From positions 2,542,001-2,606,000 of the forward strand of contig JAWWNJ010000004.1 in NCBI GenBank assembly GCA_037176885.1: DNA of 64,000 bases, in the 5' to 3' direction. The notes under the pieces are model-generated. The model was not told where the DNA came from, searched no databases, and saw nothing but the letters and a program-made list of their open reading frames with translations. Positions 1-10,623 of this stretch are shown here, in pieces (within the stretch, counting starts at the first letter, position 1; every line of letters begins with the position of its first letter). Made by a program: the position numbers and the translations under genes. This DNA comes from Favolaschia claudopus. Its lineage: Eukaryota > Basidiomycota > Agaricomycetes > Agaricales > Mycenaceae.

Positions 1-1284
1 ACCAAGCTCGGGACTGACAAGATTATCTTCTCGTGAGTTCCTTGCGCCTCTTCGTGTTCGGACACTGACCATCATCTTTTACAGTCTTCCTGCTGGGACC
101 AAATGCAGCGGCGGCAAGGCCAAAAACTTGTGTCTTGTCGTACGTGTCTTTCCTTCGTTTCTGGCATCGACGCTCATAGCTTCCCAAAGACCGTCAAGTC
201 GATCTCCGGCTTCGGAGGCTGCACCGTCGTCTCCCAGGGAGCGAAAGCCGCCGCCGATCCAACGAAGACGAAGACCGCAGGCAACCCGAAGCAGACCGGC
301 AAGAACCAACTGAGTGCGGCCGCCCTTGCCCTCGCCGACAAACAACTCGACAAGAAGCACATCAACGACACCTGCACCGTCGACGCCGACTGCCGCCAAG
401 GCTGCTGCGGGTTCACCACCGGCAGGTGCAGCGGACCGCGCATCTCCCAGCTCAACAAAGTCGGCGGGTGCGGCCACAGCAACCCTGCCCCCAACTGCGA
501 CGTCGCCTCCCTCGTCGGCTCCCCTAACTGCGTCAAGGGCGCGAAGAACGGGAACCTCCAAAGCGCAGCCGTCCAACAAGCGGCTGCCTTTGCGGCGAAG
601 GTCCACAAACTCGCCTTCACCCCCGGTGCCCCCGCCCCCGCCAAGCCTGCCACTGCCAAGCCAGCGGCCGCTAAACAGGCCAGAGCCGCGAAACAGCCCA
701 CCATCGCCCAGCTCGCCGCCAAGCAGCAATCGAAGAAAACCGTCTTCGAGACGTGCGCCCACGACCGCGAGTGCCAACAGGGCTGCTGCGGTTTCTCGAC
801 CGGGAAGTGCGCGGGCCCGGATGTCGCGCAGACCAACGGCTCTGGTGGATGCGGTCGCGGACACGCTTCGCCCAACTGCAACGTCGCGACCGTGCTCGGC
901 TTCAAGAACTGCATCAAGGGTTCGAAGAACGGTGACCTCCATCGTCCCCTGGTTCAGCAAGCCGCTGCGTTCGCCGCTCAGCTCGACGGCCTTTCGTTCA
1001 AGCCCAACGTCCAGAAGCCCAAGCGGGATTTGGGTGAGTCTTGCGGGTTTCGTAACTGCTGTGATATTTGACTGACTTTCGCGACAGAATCCAAGGGCTT
1101 CGACGCACTCGCTCGCAGACAGACACTCCAGCAGGGCAAGTTCGTCCCCCGCGTGCTGAAGGCGCGTGAGGCTGAGCTTGAAATCGAGGCTCGTGAGGCC
1201 GAGCTCGAATCTCGCGAGAGTGACTTTGATGATGCTGAAGATTTTGACGCTGAAGATTTCGATGACGAGGAAGACCTCGAGTGA
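1..1284 (+). CDS. Gas1/Egh16-like Cys-rich secreted protein, 5' end missing
   Basis: The gene begins before the window. I place exons at <1-32, 85-139, 190-1033 and 1088-1284, with GT-AG introns of 50-54 bp and phases that join without a stop. The joined N-terminal part reads LPAGTKCSGGKAKNLCLV followed by TVKSISGFGGCTVVSQ, a pattern I know from the Gas1/Egh16-like appressorial/virulence-factor family of fungi (secreted, biochemical role unknown). Two repeats of about 85 residues follow, each with a DxxCxxGCCGFxTGxCxGP block, a GGCG block and a VQQAAAFAA helix, separated by an Ala/Pro/Lys linker. The C terminus is an unusual acidic tail (repeats of AREAELE, then DDAEDFDAEDFDDEEDLE). The signal peptide would lie upstream and is not visible. 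The acceptor at 189 was chosen because the better-looking one at 179 breaks the frame. The family call is from memory of the motif; the exon structure is read from the sequence. Confidence 0.72.
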
Positions 1285-4225
1285 TGAGTCGGAGGAGTAG
1301 ACGAATGTACTCAGAGGGAATAGTTTACATGATTTTGTTTCAAGGTGAATGTAGCGCGGGAACTTATATATTGTTTTCTTCTCTGGCGAATTCGAAAACA
1401 GTGCCAATGATTTTGAAGGTCGTCGATAGGATGCTTGCGAGACATTTTGTGCTCTCACCGACGAATGGGGGAATAGACGAGGGACGAGACGCCGATCCCC
1501 CTCTTCTGTCTTCCTCCACCCCATCCTCTTTGATCCCGCACACAGTCCATCCACCGCCTCGCATTCCTTCCACGCAACGTCTCAAAAGTTCGAGACTAGT
1601 GAGCGCGTTGAGGAAGCACCAAGACCACGCCCGAATATCGATATCTCCCCTGCTTCCTCCGTCCCGCCATTCAATTCTGTTCCACCACCAGATCGTAGGG
1701 CTAGGCCGCGCGCGTGGCTGCACCACTGGACGACGTGACGCACACTACACTAGCATGGTGCCATGTCCAGCGGTGAGACAGACACGGGGAGCGTCTAGTC
1801 GCAGCTGGGCAGCAATGATGACTTTCAGCCCAGCAATCACTCCTGCCCGCGGCCTCGGCATTCAACAGTCCAGCACACTTCCCCGGCCACACCTTCGATG
1901 CAAGTTGCCTTGCGTGTCGACCTGTGAAACCACAGGGACGGGATGCGAGCCAGGTGATTCACAGCGACTTCGTCCTTGTCATGACGAGTGTGAGTACAAT
2001 CGAGGGACGGCGAGTCGGCCGCGGGGCGGAAGAATGGTACAGCGAGCGGACGCGATTCCCGATAGCGAATTCGCCCTTCTTCGCCTCATCGACACTGTTG
2101 AGAACTGCAGACGACGCAGATCCGGCGCTAGCCCCAACAACGCCTCCACACCAACTCCTCCTTCTGGCCCCATTCGTCCCTCCTGCGCCATCCAATCCTC
2201 TATACGTCCTACCCCAGGAGGTGTGGATGAATGCACCTCACGCAGAGGCTGCACGTCGACACGGGCATGAATTGTAATCCGAGGCGCACGGGAAGGCGAA
2301 GAGAACGAAGATGGATAGGCGGAAGCCCCAGCTGGACATCGATTGAGGACGCCGCGACGGCCCGTGATGATGTCGGTCGTCCAGAGATGGATAGAGTAGA
2401 GTAGAGGAAGACGGCGGAGAGATCCACTGGCTGCAGAGGTGAAAATGGCAGTCTGGGTACGTTAAGGGGGGCAGGCGGGATGTATGTGTTCGAGGTTTCG
2501 TGTGTCTACGTAGGTATCGGGAAGGCGGGAAGGGAAGTTGAGTCCTCGGGCAGTCGGTCATACAGGACGATATGGTACGGTGGTGTCAAGTAGGAGGGAG
2601 CAGCGGGAAGGATACAGGGCGGGATTGAAGGGCAAATGAAAACAGGTATGCGTATGAGGGCGCAGCGACATAACAAGGTAGGCAGAGGACGTATTGGCGG
2701 AGCTCTTGGGAGGGGCAAGAGAAGATAGAGCAGAAGTCAAATAGTATGCATCGGAAGACACGGTTCTCACGGAGAATCAGGTGAATATAGTGCATAGTAT
2801 GTAGTGGTGGTAGAGAAGCAAGGGTGGATGTGAAAGCGGCACGGCTACTCGAGTGTGGTCGTATCGTGCGAGGGCCATGTCGTAGCGGGAAAGCCTTCAA
2901 ACGGTGTAAATGAAGACCTAGAGGACAAGGAGCTGATCATGAGAACGACGAGGTTGGAATGAGAGGGGGCATACGGGTGACAAAGGAAGGTCTTTCGATC
3001 CAGGAGGCAGAAGATTTGTTCGGGGCTCCCTTGTATTAAGAACACTTTCCGGCATACAAACTCGATACCTGAAGACTCGTCGGCATCCGTGATTACTGCA
3101 TCAATCCGCAACTGGACGAAGGTGTAAGAGCATTGACCAGATCCCATAGAAATTGGCTTACAAACAACACAGGAAACCTGATAATTGACACAAAAGCGAC
3201 GGGAGCCCTGCGATGTTGCAATATAATACGCAAAGAGCCGGCGAAGAGTCCCGAGAGTAAGGCGCGTAACCCAAGGTCCGGGAGCAAAGATGAGCATAGG
3301 TAATCGTGAAGACACAGAAAACCAATCGAAAATCGGTAGCGTTTTTTTTGGGTGATTGGTATTCGTTACAGACGGTGGCACCCATGGTGAGAGTTGGCGA
3401 GTCCGTGGGGTGACAAAGCAGCCTGCCACCGCATGAGGTAGCTCATCCGAGCAAATTTACTGAAGGGTGGGTCAGAGCAGATACAGAATAGTGATTCGGC
3501 CGTTACGCACCGGCACACGCTGTGTGTCCACTGCATTCCTCGAGAGAACGAGAAGAAAGCGGCCGGGCCTCTGCAGGTGCAGTGTGGAGTCGGTCGAAGA
3601 AAATCACGACACCGAATGCTCGAGGATGGTCAACGCGGCCATTCAAAGAAACAGCGGGGGGGTGCTCTATCTCTTTCTTATAGCCCTAGTGCACGTCTAC
3701 CGCCTCTAGGGCCAAGGAAGGTGCTGTAAGTCCTCATCGTGTTATAACCGGGCGCTTTCCTTCGAAATTGGCGATTTACGCTTCTTGGTTCCTCACAGAA
3801 TGCCATCGTATCAAAGGCCTGCTGCTCGTCTTTTGAAGCCTGAACACATCGTAGACATGGATCAATGAGAGCAGAAGCGTTGACCGAGAGAGCAGATCTA
3901 GACTCGAGACTCGAGACTCGAGCGACTCGGAGAAGGACAAGATATGCGTGGGAAACCATCGGAAGCTGCCGGCCTTTCTTCCTTGACTCCCACCCAAGTC
4001 AATCGCACTGGACGCAGATTGACCTCTATCCATGACACAGTCCTCCAAGTTCAATGCACAAACGGAATTCGGGGGGAAGGCTCAACTGGCTAAGTACGAA
4101 ATCTACAAAAATAGCGTGATGAAGATACGAACACTACTACGGGACAGACAATGCAATAAGTATTAAAAAAATGAAGCGCAAATCCTATATCAGTTCGGCG
4201 CAAGAATCAAGTTCTGGTCATTCCT
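1285..4225. other. Gene-poor stretch, no convincing gene
   Basis: About 2.9 kb between the Gas1-like gene and the BTB gene. Open frames on both strands (the longest about 329 codons at 1281-2270 + and 194 codons at 2845-3429 -) have no domain pattern, no plausible intron context and overlap each other in several frames, so I do not call them. A short triplication of GACTCGA lies near 3900-3925. A stretch near 1690-1760 and one near 2100-2270 are Pro/Ser/Thr-rich in all frames. I see nothing else. Confidence 0.5.
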
Positions 4226-5130
4226 TCAGGCCGACTCCGCCTCCACGGTACTTTCGGATTCAGGCATGAACCGAATATCCATCATATCCCTAATAATACT
4301 CTTATACCCACGCTTCTCCAGCTCGTCACGATACGTCGAGAACGGATTGAGCTCGACGATACACTTCCCCAGAAGCGGTATGTCCTTCTCGTATTTTGAC
4401 ATCGTGCCGCCCAGGAATTTGATTTTCTCTTCGTGCCAGCGCTCGTAAAACAAAACCTGTATCAGATTTCAGCTGAATTCCGAGTCAAAACGTCACTGAG
4501 CATCGCTCGAATCGTACCCATCTCGGAAATGTATCAGGCGGTAGAATATTCATTGCTTCCGAAACTCGATATCCAACACTTTTCTGCGCAGATTCATTGG
4601 CCAGATTGGCATGACCATGTCTCGCTGCATAACGGAGTACTTCCAACGGATGCGATTCGATGGAATCCCTGCCCAATTATCAACCAAATATCCAGTAGGC
4701 ATAGTAATCATTCAACAAAACGCACTTCATTTTCATCTTACACCACTCCAGCGCCGAATACACCACGTACTTCTCCGCTGCCTCAGCCAGTCCCGCAACC
4801 ACGGGAAATTCAACCACGTTGAGATTCGGCTGGGGCTGTCGGTACATGTATTGGAAGAGCAGCTCTAGGACTGCGGCGGTTTCGGTTAAATGGACGACTT
4901 CGTCGTGTGGTGGACGGGTAGAGTGCTCCGCGCTCGCGAAGACGTCGGAGTGCACCTCGAGATTCTTTCGATGCACTTTGAAGAGCACGCCGTCGGATGA
5001 AGAGATGGTTATGTCGCTGTCCGCGGCGCAGACTAAGTATAACATTTATCGTCAGTTAAAAAAATCCAGAGCCTTGGACTTGAATGAACCCACATCGCTT
5101 TGAAATCATCGGCTCTGTCGCAGGCTCCAT
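4226..5130 (-). CDS. BTB/POZ domain protein
   Basis: Four exons on the minus strand: 5094-5130, 4726-5032, 4518-4668 and 4226-4456. The spliced length is 726 nt (241 aa) and all phases agree. The protein opens MEPATEPMISKRF and runs directly into a BTB fold: DSDITISSSDGVLFKVHRK, then HSDVFASAE, EVVHLTETAAVLELLFQYMY and AGLAEAAEKYVVYSALEWCK. The C-terminal half (about residues 115-241) is alpha-helical and has no catalytic motif. Proteins of this type form large lineage-specific families in Agaricomycetes. The BTB domain is a protein-protein interaction fold, often a Cullin-3 adaptor, but no partner can be inferred here. The start was chosen at 5130 because this short first exon joins in phase to the BTB start and matches the usual N-terminal layout of the family. 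Confidence 0.85.
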
Positions 5131-5542
5131 GAGCGTTGTGGAAAAGTGCCAGTGCCTGGGAGGTGGATGAAGTCGCTCGAAGAAATGGAACGCACGGGAA
5201 CCACGTTGCTGCTAAAGCTTTCAAAAAAACTGCCATATACAGAGTGCGGAGAGAATGACGTCGAGGAGTGAGGGAAAGTGACACCTAATGGGTGGCGCCA
5301 GCAAATTTCAACCGCAACCAGTTCAACTCGGGAAAGTCTGAGTTTCTGATTGTCGTGATCGTATCATCAGCTGGCATCAGCCGAATCATTTTTCGTGTCA
5401 CCCACACAAGCACCCACAGCCTTTGTCAAGCTCTCCATTTTCACCCACAGAGACATCTGGCAGTGGCCAAACCCACCGTGCTCGTATGGCACTATGAGTT
5501 CCCTGGCAGCCATTTGAAGGAACACTGGTCGATACCTTGGCA

Positions 5543-7060
5543 ATGCCTGACCTACCACCAGAGCTCTTCGACATCATTTTCCCCTTCCTCGTCACCCGCC
5601 GCGACGTCTGGAACGTATTCCATACATGCCGATTCTTTCGACACAGCAGGGTTCTGACTCTAATTCTACTGCAACGATACGGTTTCTCGAAGTCCCAAGT
5701 CCTTTCCGGGGCAGTAGTGGCCGCGGAGGAATACGTCTTTCTTCTGCCCATGATTTCTGGCATCTGGCCGATTACCAAGCTCACGGTGCGGCGGAGAGAG
5801 CCCTGTGTTCCGCTGCATTGGTATGGTCTTCCCAGTGTCATCCAGCAACTTGACCACCTCACCGACCTCGTCATCCTGGGTCGATGTCAGCGAGACCCCG
5901 GGATTGCCAAGATTCTGGCTGTGATGTCGAAGAACATCCACCCGCTGGTCTTCGTGGGCCTGGGGCACAGCTGCGTGAGGGTTTCTGAGTTCAATCGTCT
6001 ACCTCCCATCGGTTGGAAGCCACTTTACCCTTCCCCAAGCGATTTGCGTTCCCTCGACTTCCAACCTGAAGAAGTGCTCCTCTTGTTGTTGCTGGCCATA
6101 CCGCTTGTGATAGTGATGATTTTGTCCTGGATCTGGAGTGTCTACAAATTCGCTGTCTGGCTGTGCTGCCATTACTTTGCATTTGGCGCGCCATGGGATC
6201 AGGTACACCGCATCTCAAAGCCATTGAGATATGGTTTTGGGGATCGCCATAATGGAATATTTCGCGTTCAGAATATACACCCTTCGGGGCCGGGAGGCTC
6301 CCCATTCACTATTGCAACATTCAAATCAATGCGACGCCTCGAACTTCCACGTTTGCCCTCCCTTTCCCCCACTCAATACAACGCCCTCCTGACTTCCATG
6401 CATGCTAGTAGCAGGGTTACACTGTTGACCGTTGAAGAAGGTTGCTCGCTTGACCTCCATGCGCTACGCCGCTTCATTTACAGGCATAAACGTCTGAACC
6501 TTATGAGGCTCGACTCGGGGGCTCTCGCCTCAGCATCACTACTAACTCTGTCCAGTGGCGACGTGCCGTCTGGGAGACTGCAGGTGCTTAATACCGTGCC
6601 GGAATACGTTCCTTACGTTCTGCCCCACGAACCGCACCTTACCTGCCTGACGATCTTGGCAAATCAGCTCACACACGGATCGCATCTTTCCCGTGCCCTT
6701 TCCTCCATCGCGATTGCACGGCTTCACGACCCACTTACAAAGCTGAGGTTGTCCCTACATCTCCCGGGGCTGATACCTCCGTGGCGTGACACGGTGTATA
6801 GCGATGACGAGCCGCGTGTTGGGGGATTCATCTCCCTGAACCTAGTTATCTCCAAGATCGAATACACCTCTGCCGATAAATTCGGGCTTCCTGTCTGGCT
6901 AGCCCACTGTTCTGCGCTTCGCAATGTGGGAATCCCACTTACCTGGATACCTCAACCGGAGCGGGCTAGCCTCGTTGATTCCATAAACGACAAAAGAAGA
7001 GCTCTGGGGTTAAATGACTTGAGGATCGACTTTCCTCCTTATTACCCGGGACTGGACTGA
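5543..7060 (+). CDS. F-box-like protein with an internal hydrophobic segment
   Basis: A single exon of 505 codons. The N terminus has an F-box-like motif at residues 3-47 (DLPPELFDIIFPFLVTRRDV, then WNVFHTCRFFRHSRV), expected to bind Skp1 in an SCF ubiquitin ligase. The rest is leucine-rich and irregular, as in fungal F-box proteins with degenerate LRRs; no clean repeat is visible. Residues about 177-214 form a long hydrophobic run (LLLLLLAIPLVIVMILSWIW, then aromatic and Cys-rich), which is unusual in this class and suggests a membrane anchor. I chose the ATG at 5543, two codons into a frame that is open from a non-ATG codon. The gene lies 412 bp from the start of the divergent BTB gene, so the two may share a promoter region. 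Confidence 0.7.
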   Translation: MPDLPPELFDIIFPFLVTRRDVWNVFHTCRFFRHSRVLTLILLQRYGFSKSQVLSGAVVAAEEYVFLLPMISGIWPITKLTVRRREPCVPLHWYGLPSVIQQLDHLTDLVILGRCQRDPGIAKILAVMSKNIHPLVFVGLGHSCVRVSEFNRLPPIGWKPLYPSPSDLRSLDFQPEEVLLLLLLAIPLVIVMILSWIWSVYKFAVWLCCHYFAFGAPWDQVHRISKPLRYGFGDRHNGIFRVQNIHPSGPGGSPFTIATFKSMRRLELPRLPSLSPTQYNALLTSMHASSRVTLLTVEEGCSLDLHALRRFIYRHKRLNLMRLDSGALASASLLTLSSGDVPSGRLQVLNTVPEYVPYVLPHEPHLTCLTILANQLTHGSHLSRALSSIAIARLHDPLTKLRLSLHLPGLIPPWRDTVYSDDEPRVGGFISLNLVISKIEYTSADKFGLPVWLAHCSALRNVGIPLTWIPQPERASLVDSINDKRRALGLNDLRIDFPPYYPGLD

Positions 7061-7423
7061 ATTTCAAAATAGAATCCATTATCTTCCTGCAAGGTGAGCT
7101 ACAAACGCTTTAGAACGCCGTACAAAGACTGACCTCAATGCAGGACACTGGCACTGTCGCACAAATTTGAAGTTGCTCCATACATACCCATTTGAAAATT
7201 GAGTCCGATTGAACACGACTTCTTCTCTTTTTCATGGCGCTTTCCATCGCGATCTTTTGGACGATACGTATATATAATGTCGATTTTGTGACAATTTGAT
7301 TCCGCTTTTTTGGTCAACTCCGACTCGAGTCGTTACTGTCGAAGCAACTCATCAACAGATCAACGCTCCCATCAAAGAATCAAAAGCTGACGCATCGGTT
7401 CGTCCTTTTCAACTTCCGCCATC
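7061..7423. other. Intergenic, 5' region of the Zn2Cys6 gene
   Basis: About 360 bp between the stop of the F-box gene and the ATG of the Zn2Cys6 gene. It is AT-rich around 7260-7290 (GTATATATAATG, a possible TATA-like core promoter about 150 bp before the start codon). No gene is seen. Confidence 0.4.
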
Positions 7424-9885
7424 ATGTCCCATTCCGAAGTACGACAAAAGCGTCCTCCAAAACCGCCAGCGTGTGATAGATGCAAGGTCAGTCTTATATT
7501 CTTGAATGAACGTTAGCTTCGGAATGCTTGAAATATAGCGATAGGCTCGTCGCGTTTTGTGCCATTCCCAACCCGATGGCAAGCCTTGTCCTCGATGTAT
7601 TCAAAAGAACGTTATGTACGGGTTAACTCGCGTCCCAGGGATCGACCCCCTTCGCTAAATAATAGGGTTGCAGATGCACGACGACGCCTGTTCCTCGGGG
7701 CAGACCTCGGAAAAAGACTCAACTTGAATCTAATTCAGAGCCGACGAATACAACGATCTGCCTCCCCGGAACGCATCAGGAAACACTGGATGAAGAGTTG
7801 GCTCTGTACGCTCAGTATAAACATTTCTTCTCATTTTTTATTGACTTTCTGCATCTCCAGTCTACAGAATTCTGATAACCTCGATCAGCCAAAACTGACC
7901 CCTGACCTTGTCGCCCACTGTTTCGAGTGCAAGTGAATTTCATGACGCACTCGACTCAATTGACGCTCACATCGCATTGCTTGACCGTAGGCTTTAGTCA
8001 GATTCCAATAGTGACGCACCCCCTCATCGCTGCTTCCTCAATCTTCATCTCCATGCGTTCTATCTCATTCAACATATCACGACTCCAATCGACCGAAACG
8101 CGCGTTCTAGCGCTATGCATAATCGCATTCGGCTCACTTGTCTCCCACCACGATACAATCCTCGGCCCAGGGCCCATACCCGACTCCATATTCGACCCCG
8201 TCTTCTTCTCCTCGTCCTCCGAAACGCGCAACTGCGGCGTCCGCCGCGCGCCGATATGTCGAGGTTTCCATATCATGGCACTCAAGGCCGCACGGGATTC
8301 TGGGACAATTCAAAACACCTCTCTCGAGAACGCAGCTTCTTGTTTTATACTGGATTTACTCAATCAATGCACGCGTTTCTCTCTTTTTCTTAATCGATTT
8401 GTTCTAACTATCCATGGCACAACAGGCAGCTCACCAGGACTGAAGCGGCCTTGGGCCACTGCATACATGTCCCATGTACGAGTACTGGTCCCAATGCTAC
8501 GTAGTTCAACTCCCAAATCTCGATTCTGCTGTGCAGCGTATTTGGTACGTGAATCGCATTGACATGCATCAGTCCTTACTTGATACACCTCTCTCTATGT
8601 CAGCTGGCTGAAGCTCTGGTTTCAACGAGGAGCAAGACTACAATGCAAGTGTTCGTGTCTCCTCACTCATGACGCGACAATCATGACCTCTGAGCGAATG
8701 AACAGCACTCACGAAGATCAAATAATGTTTTGTGGTCCCGAAGCCCCATCTCTGGCCGATCAGCTCGCCGAACTCGAAGCATCCTCCAACAATCCTTGTA
8801 GCGATGTGCTGTTTGAAGCAATGCATCCATGTGAGTTATCTACCCGTTGTTTGACCTGCTTGGCTATACTCATCAAAATCAAGATATGTTCGGCGCCACC
8901 TCTCTCGCTCGCCAGCTCTCGGGGGTCATTGGAGGTAGGCAATCTACAACCTCCCATGTCTAGCCTTAGTCCTTCTCGTCCTAGGCCGCAAAACTCTCGG
9001 GCCACTCCCCGAGTCCGTCGGCGGAGAATTCCTCGCTTCGCTTTCACAATTAAACTCCATTCTCTCGCATTTGCTTACCCATGCCAATGCCGGCCTCACG
9101 AATCTAGGCGCAGACCCTACACAACCTTCACTATCCGTAGACGACCTCTGGAGTCCCGCGAACGTGATCCGCGCTTGTGGGTACGGGGCAATCATGGGTT
9201 TTATCGGGATTGCACTGCCTTTCTATCGAGAGGTAGAAAAGTGCTACAACAGCAATGCAAATCTATTCATCTCAACCGCCGAACACGCACGTCGCATGTC
9301 TGCAACAGCCATGCTCGAGGAGGCGCATAAAATGGCTTGTTTAGCTGTTGGACAGCTCGCACGCGCAAAGGGATATTTGACCTCCATCCATTATGTTCCC
9401 GGCACGTGCAAGACGCTGTGCGAGTATGCCGAGTTTGCGCTAGACGTGGAAGAGAAGCGTGGAGTGGTGGAACCGGAGAGGGTGCACGATCTTCATTTGT
9501 GAGTCTCGTCGATATCGCCGTAAACACAAAAAAAAACGACTGCCATAGGATTGCCCGTCAAGTTTGGTTAGCGGGATACTCACAAGACCTCTTTGCGGAT
9601 CCAGATACAGCGCTGCTGGTACAAAGGCTAGAGAGCTACCTCGACAAGGCGACTAATTCCGACACAATCTTCCAACAAGTTCAAGCCGAGATGAACTCGG
9701 CTGACATATTCGACCAAGCGACGAAGTCTGCCCAGCTCCACAACACTGAACCCGATAGCCTAAATCGCATCCCTCTTCCCGAATTCATGTGGGGACAATC
9801 CGGTGACGCCTCCGAATGGTCTTTTGCTGGAATTTCCGAGGGAGGCAGTGTTGCCTTGGAGTCATGGGCAATGTATCCTGGATGA
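7424..9885 (+). CDS. Zn(II)2Cys6 fungal-type transcription factor
   Basis: A multi-exon regulator. Exon 1 is 7424-7486, exon 2 is 7545-7615 and exon 3 starts at 7674. Splicing them gives a complete binuclear cluster: CDRCKARRVLC, eight residues, CPRC, six residues, C, that is C-x2-C-x6-C-x8-C-x2-C-x6-C, followed by the basic PRGRPRKK. The cluster is built from three exons and only the acceptor after GCGATAG at 7544 gives it, because the nearer AG leads to a stop. Downstream coding blocks fit the alpha-helical middle domain usual in Agaricomycete members: STETRVLALCIIAFGSLVS near 8080, ATAYMSHVRVLVP near 8460, DVLFEAMHP near 8800, ADPTQPSLSVDDLWSPANVI near 9110 and PLPEFMWGQSGDASEWSF near 9775. 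The exons between 7860 and 9070 are not fully resolved. It probably binds CGG-containing promoters; the targets are unknown. Confidence 0.82.
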
Positions 9886-10623
9886 TGAGGTGTCGCAGAT
9901 AACAGTAGAGAATACAATCATTATCGAAACGAATCACACCGGACAAAGTGACGTTTCGTCCAACTTAGGAGCCAAAAGGCAGCCGAGAATCCTCCTATTT
10001 GTTCGGCATTTCCCAGTCAAATAATCTCCTCAGCCGCGTTTTGGACGGGACGGGACAAAATTTCATCTGGGGTGAATGTAAGACCAGAAATAGACCTTGC
10101 CCGATGGGACCGAATCAGCCGTCCCGCTAAGCTTTTCCTCACCATGGCTCTCTACCTCAGGCATGCTTGGAATTGAACAGCTTTTAAACATTCGACTCCA
10201 CTAGAATTAAGGAAACTTTGATTCAAACTACACATTCATACACTCCATTCACTCGTGGGTCCCAAAACGGACGACAAACTCCGCCGCAGTGTGTGGCCCT
10301 GGAATCGCTTGAGCAAAACATGGTAACAAGCAAGTCAGATTTGTACGTGCCTCTCACGGCAGCAAAATTAAAGAGTGGTCCTGCTGCATTTAGAATCGGG
10401 GCTGGAGGAGCCAGAGCTTGGGCACCGTTGAGGTCTGCATCAGAATCAGAGTCGGAGTCGCTGCTCCAATCTCGAAATTGATGGCTTTCTGTAAGAAGAA
10501 TCAGCAATGTGTATGGTCGGAGAGCCAGTGTAATTGTGTATGAAATGGCGAAACTCGCCATGCGATGCACTGAGTGGGCCCGGGTTGTCTGTTGTTTCGT
10601 CTGCAGAGTCAGCAGACTCTTCA
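9886..10623. other. Intergenic between two convergent genes
   Basis: About 740 bp between the 3' ends of the Zn2Cys6 gene and the F-box/propeller gene. A minus-strand frame around 10400-10470 is acidic (WSSDSDSDSDADLNGAQ) and resembles the acidic tail of the neighbouring minus-strand gene, so it could be an alternative last exon. Otherwise nothing is seen. Confidence 0.35.

Noticed and set aside
79..1554. 491-codon open frame on the minus strand
   Set aside because: It lies opposite the spliced Gas1-like gene, whose two Cys-rich repeats and in-phase introns are clear. The minus frame is a low-complexity Leu/Gly/Arg shadow.
1281..2270. 329-codon plus-strand frame
   Set aside because: It begins inside the preceding stop region, has no domain pattern or intron structure, and its composition looks random.
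2845..3429. 194-codon minus-strand frame
   Set aside because: No recognisable motif, several competing frames in the same place, and no splice context. It could be a decayed gene but I cannot support it.
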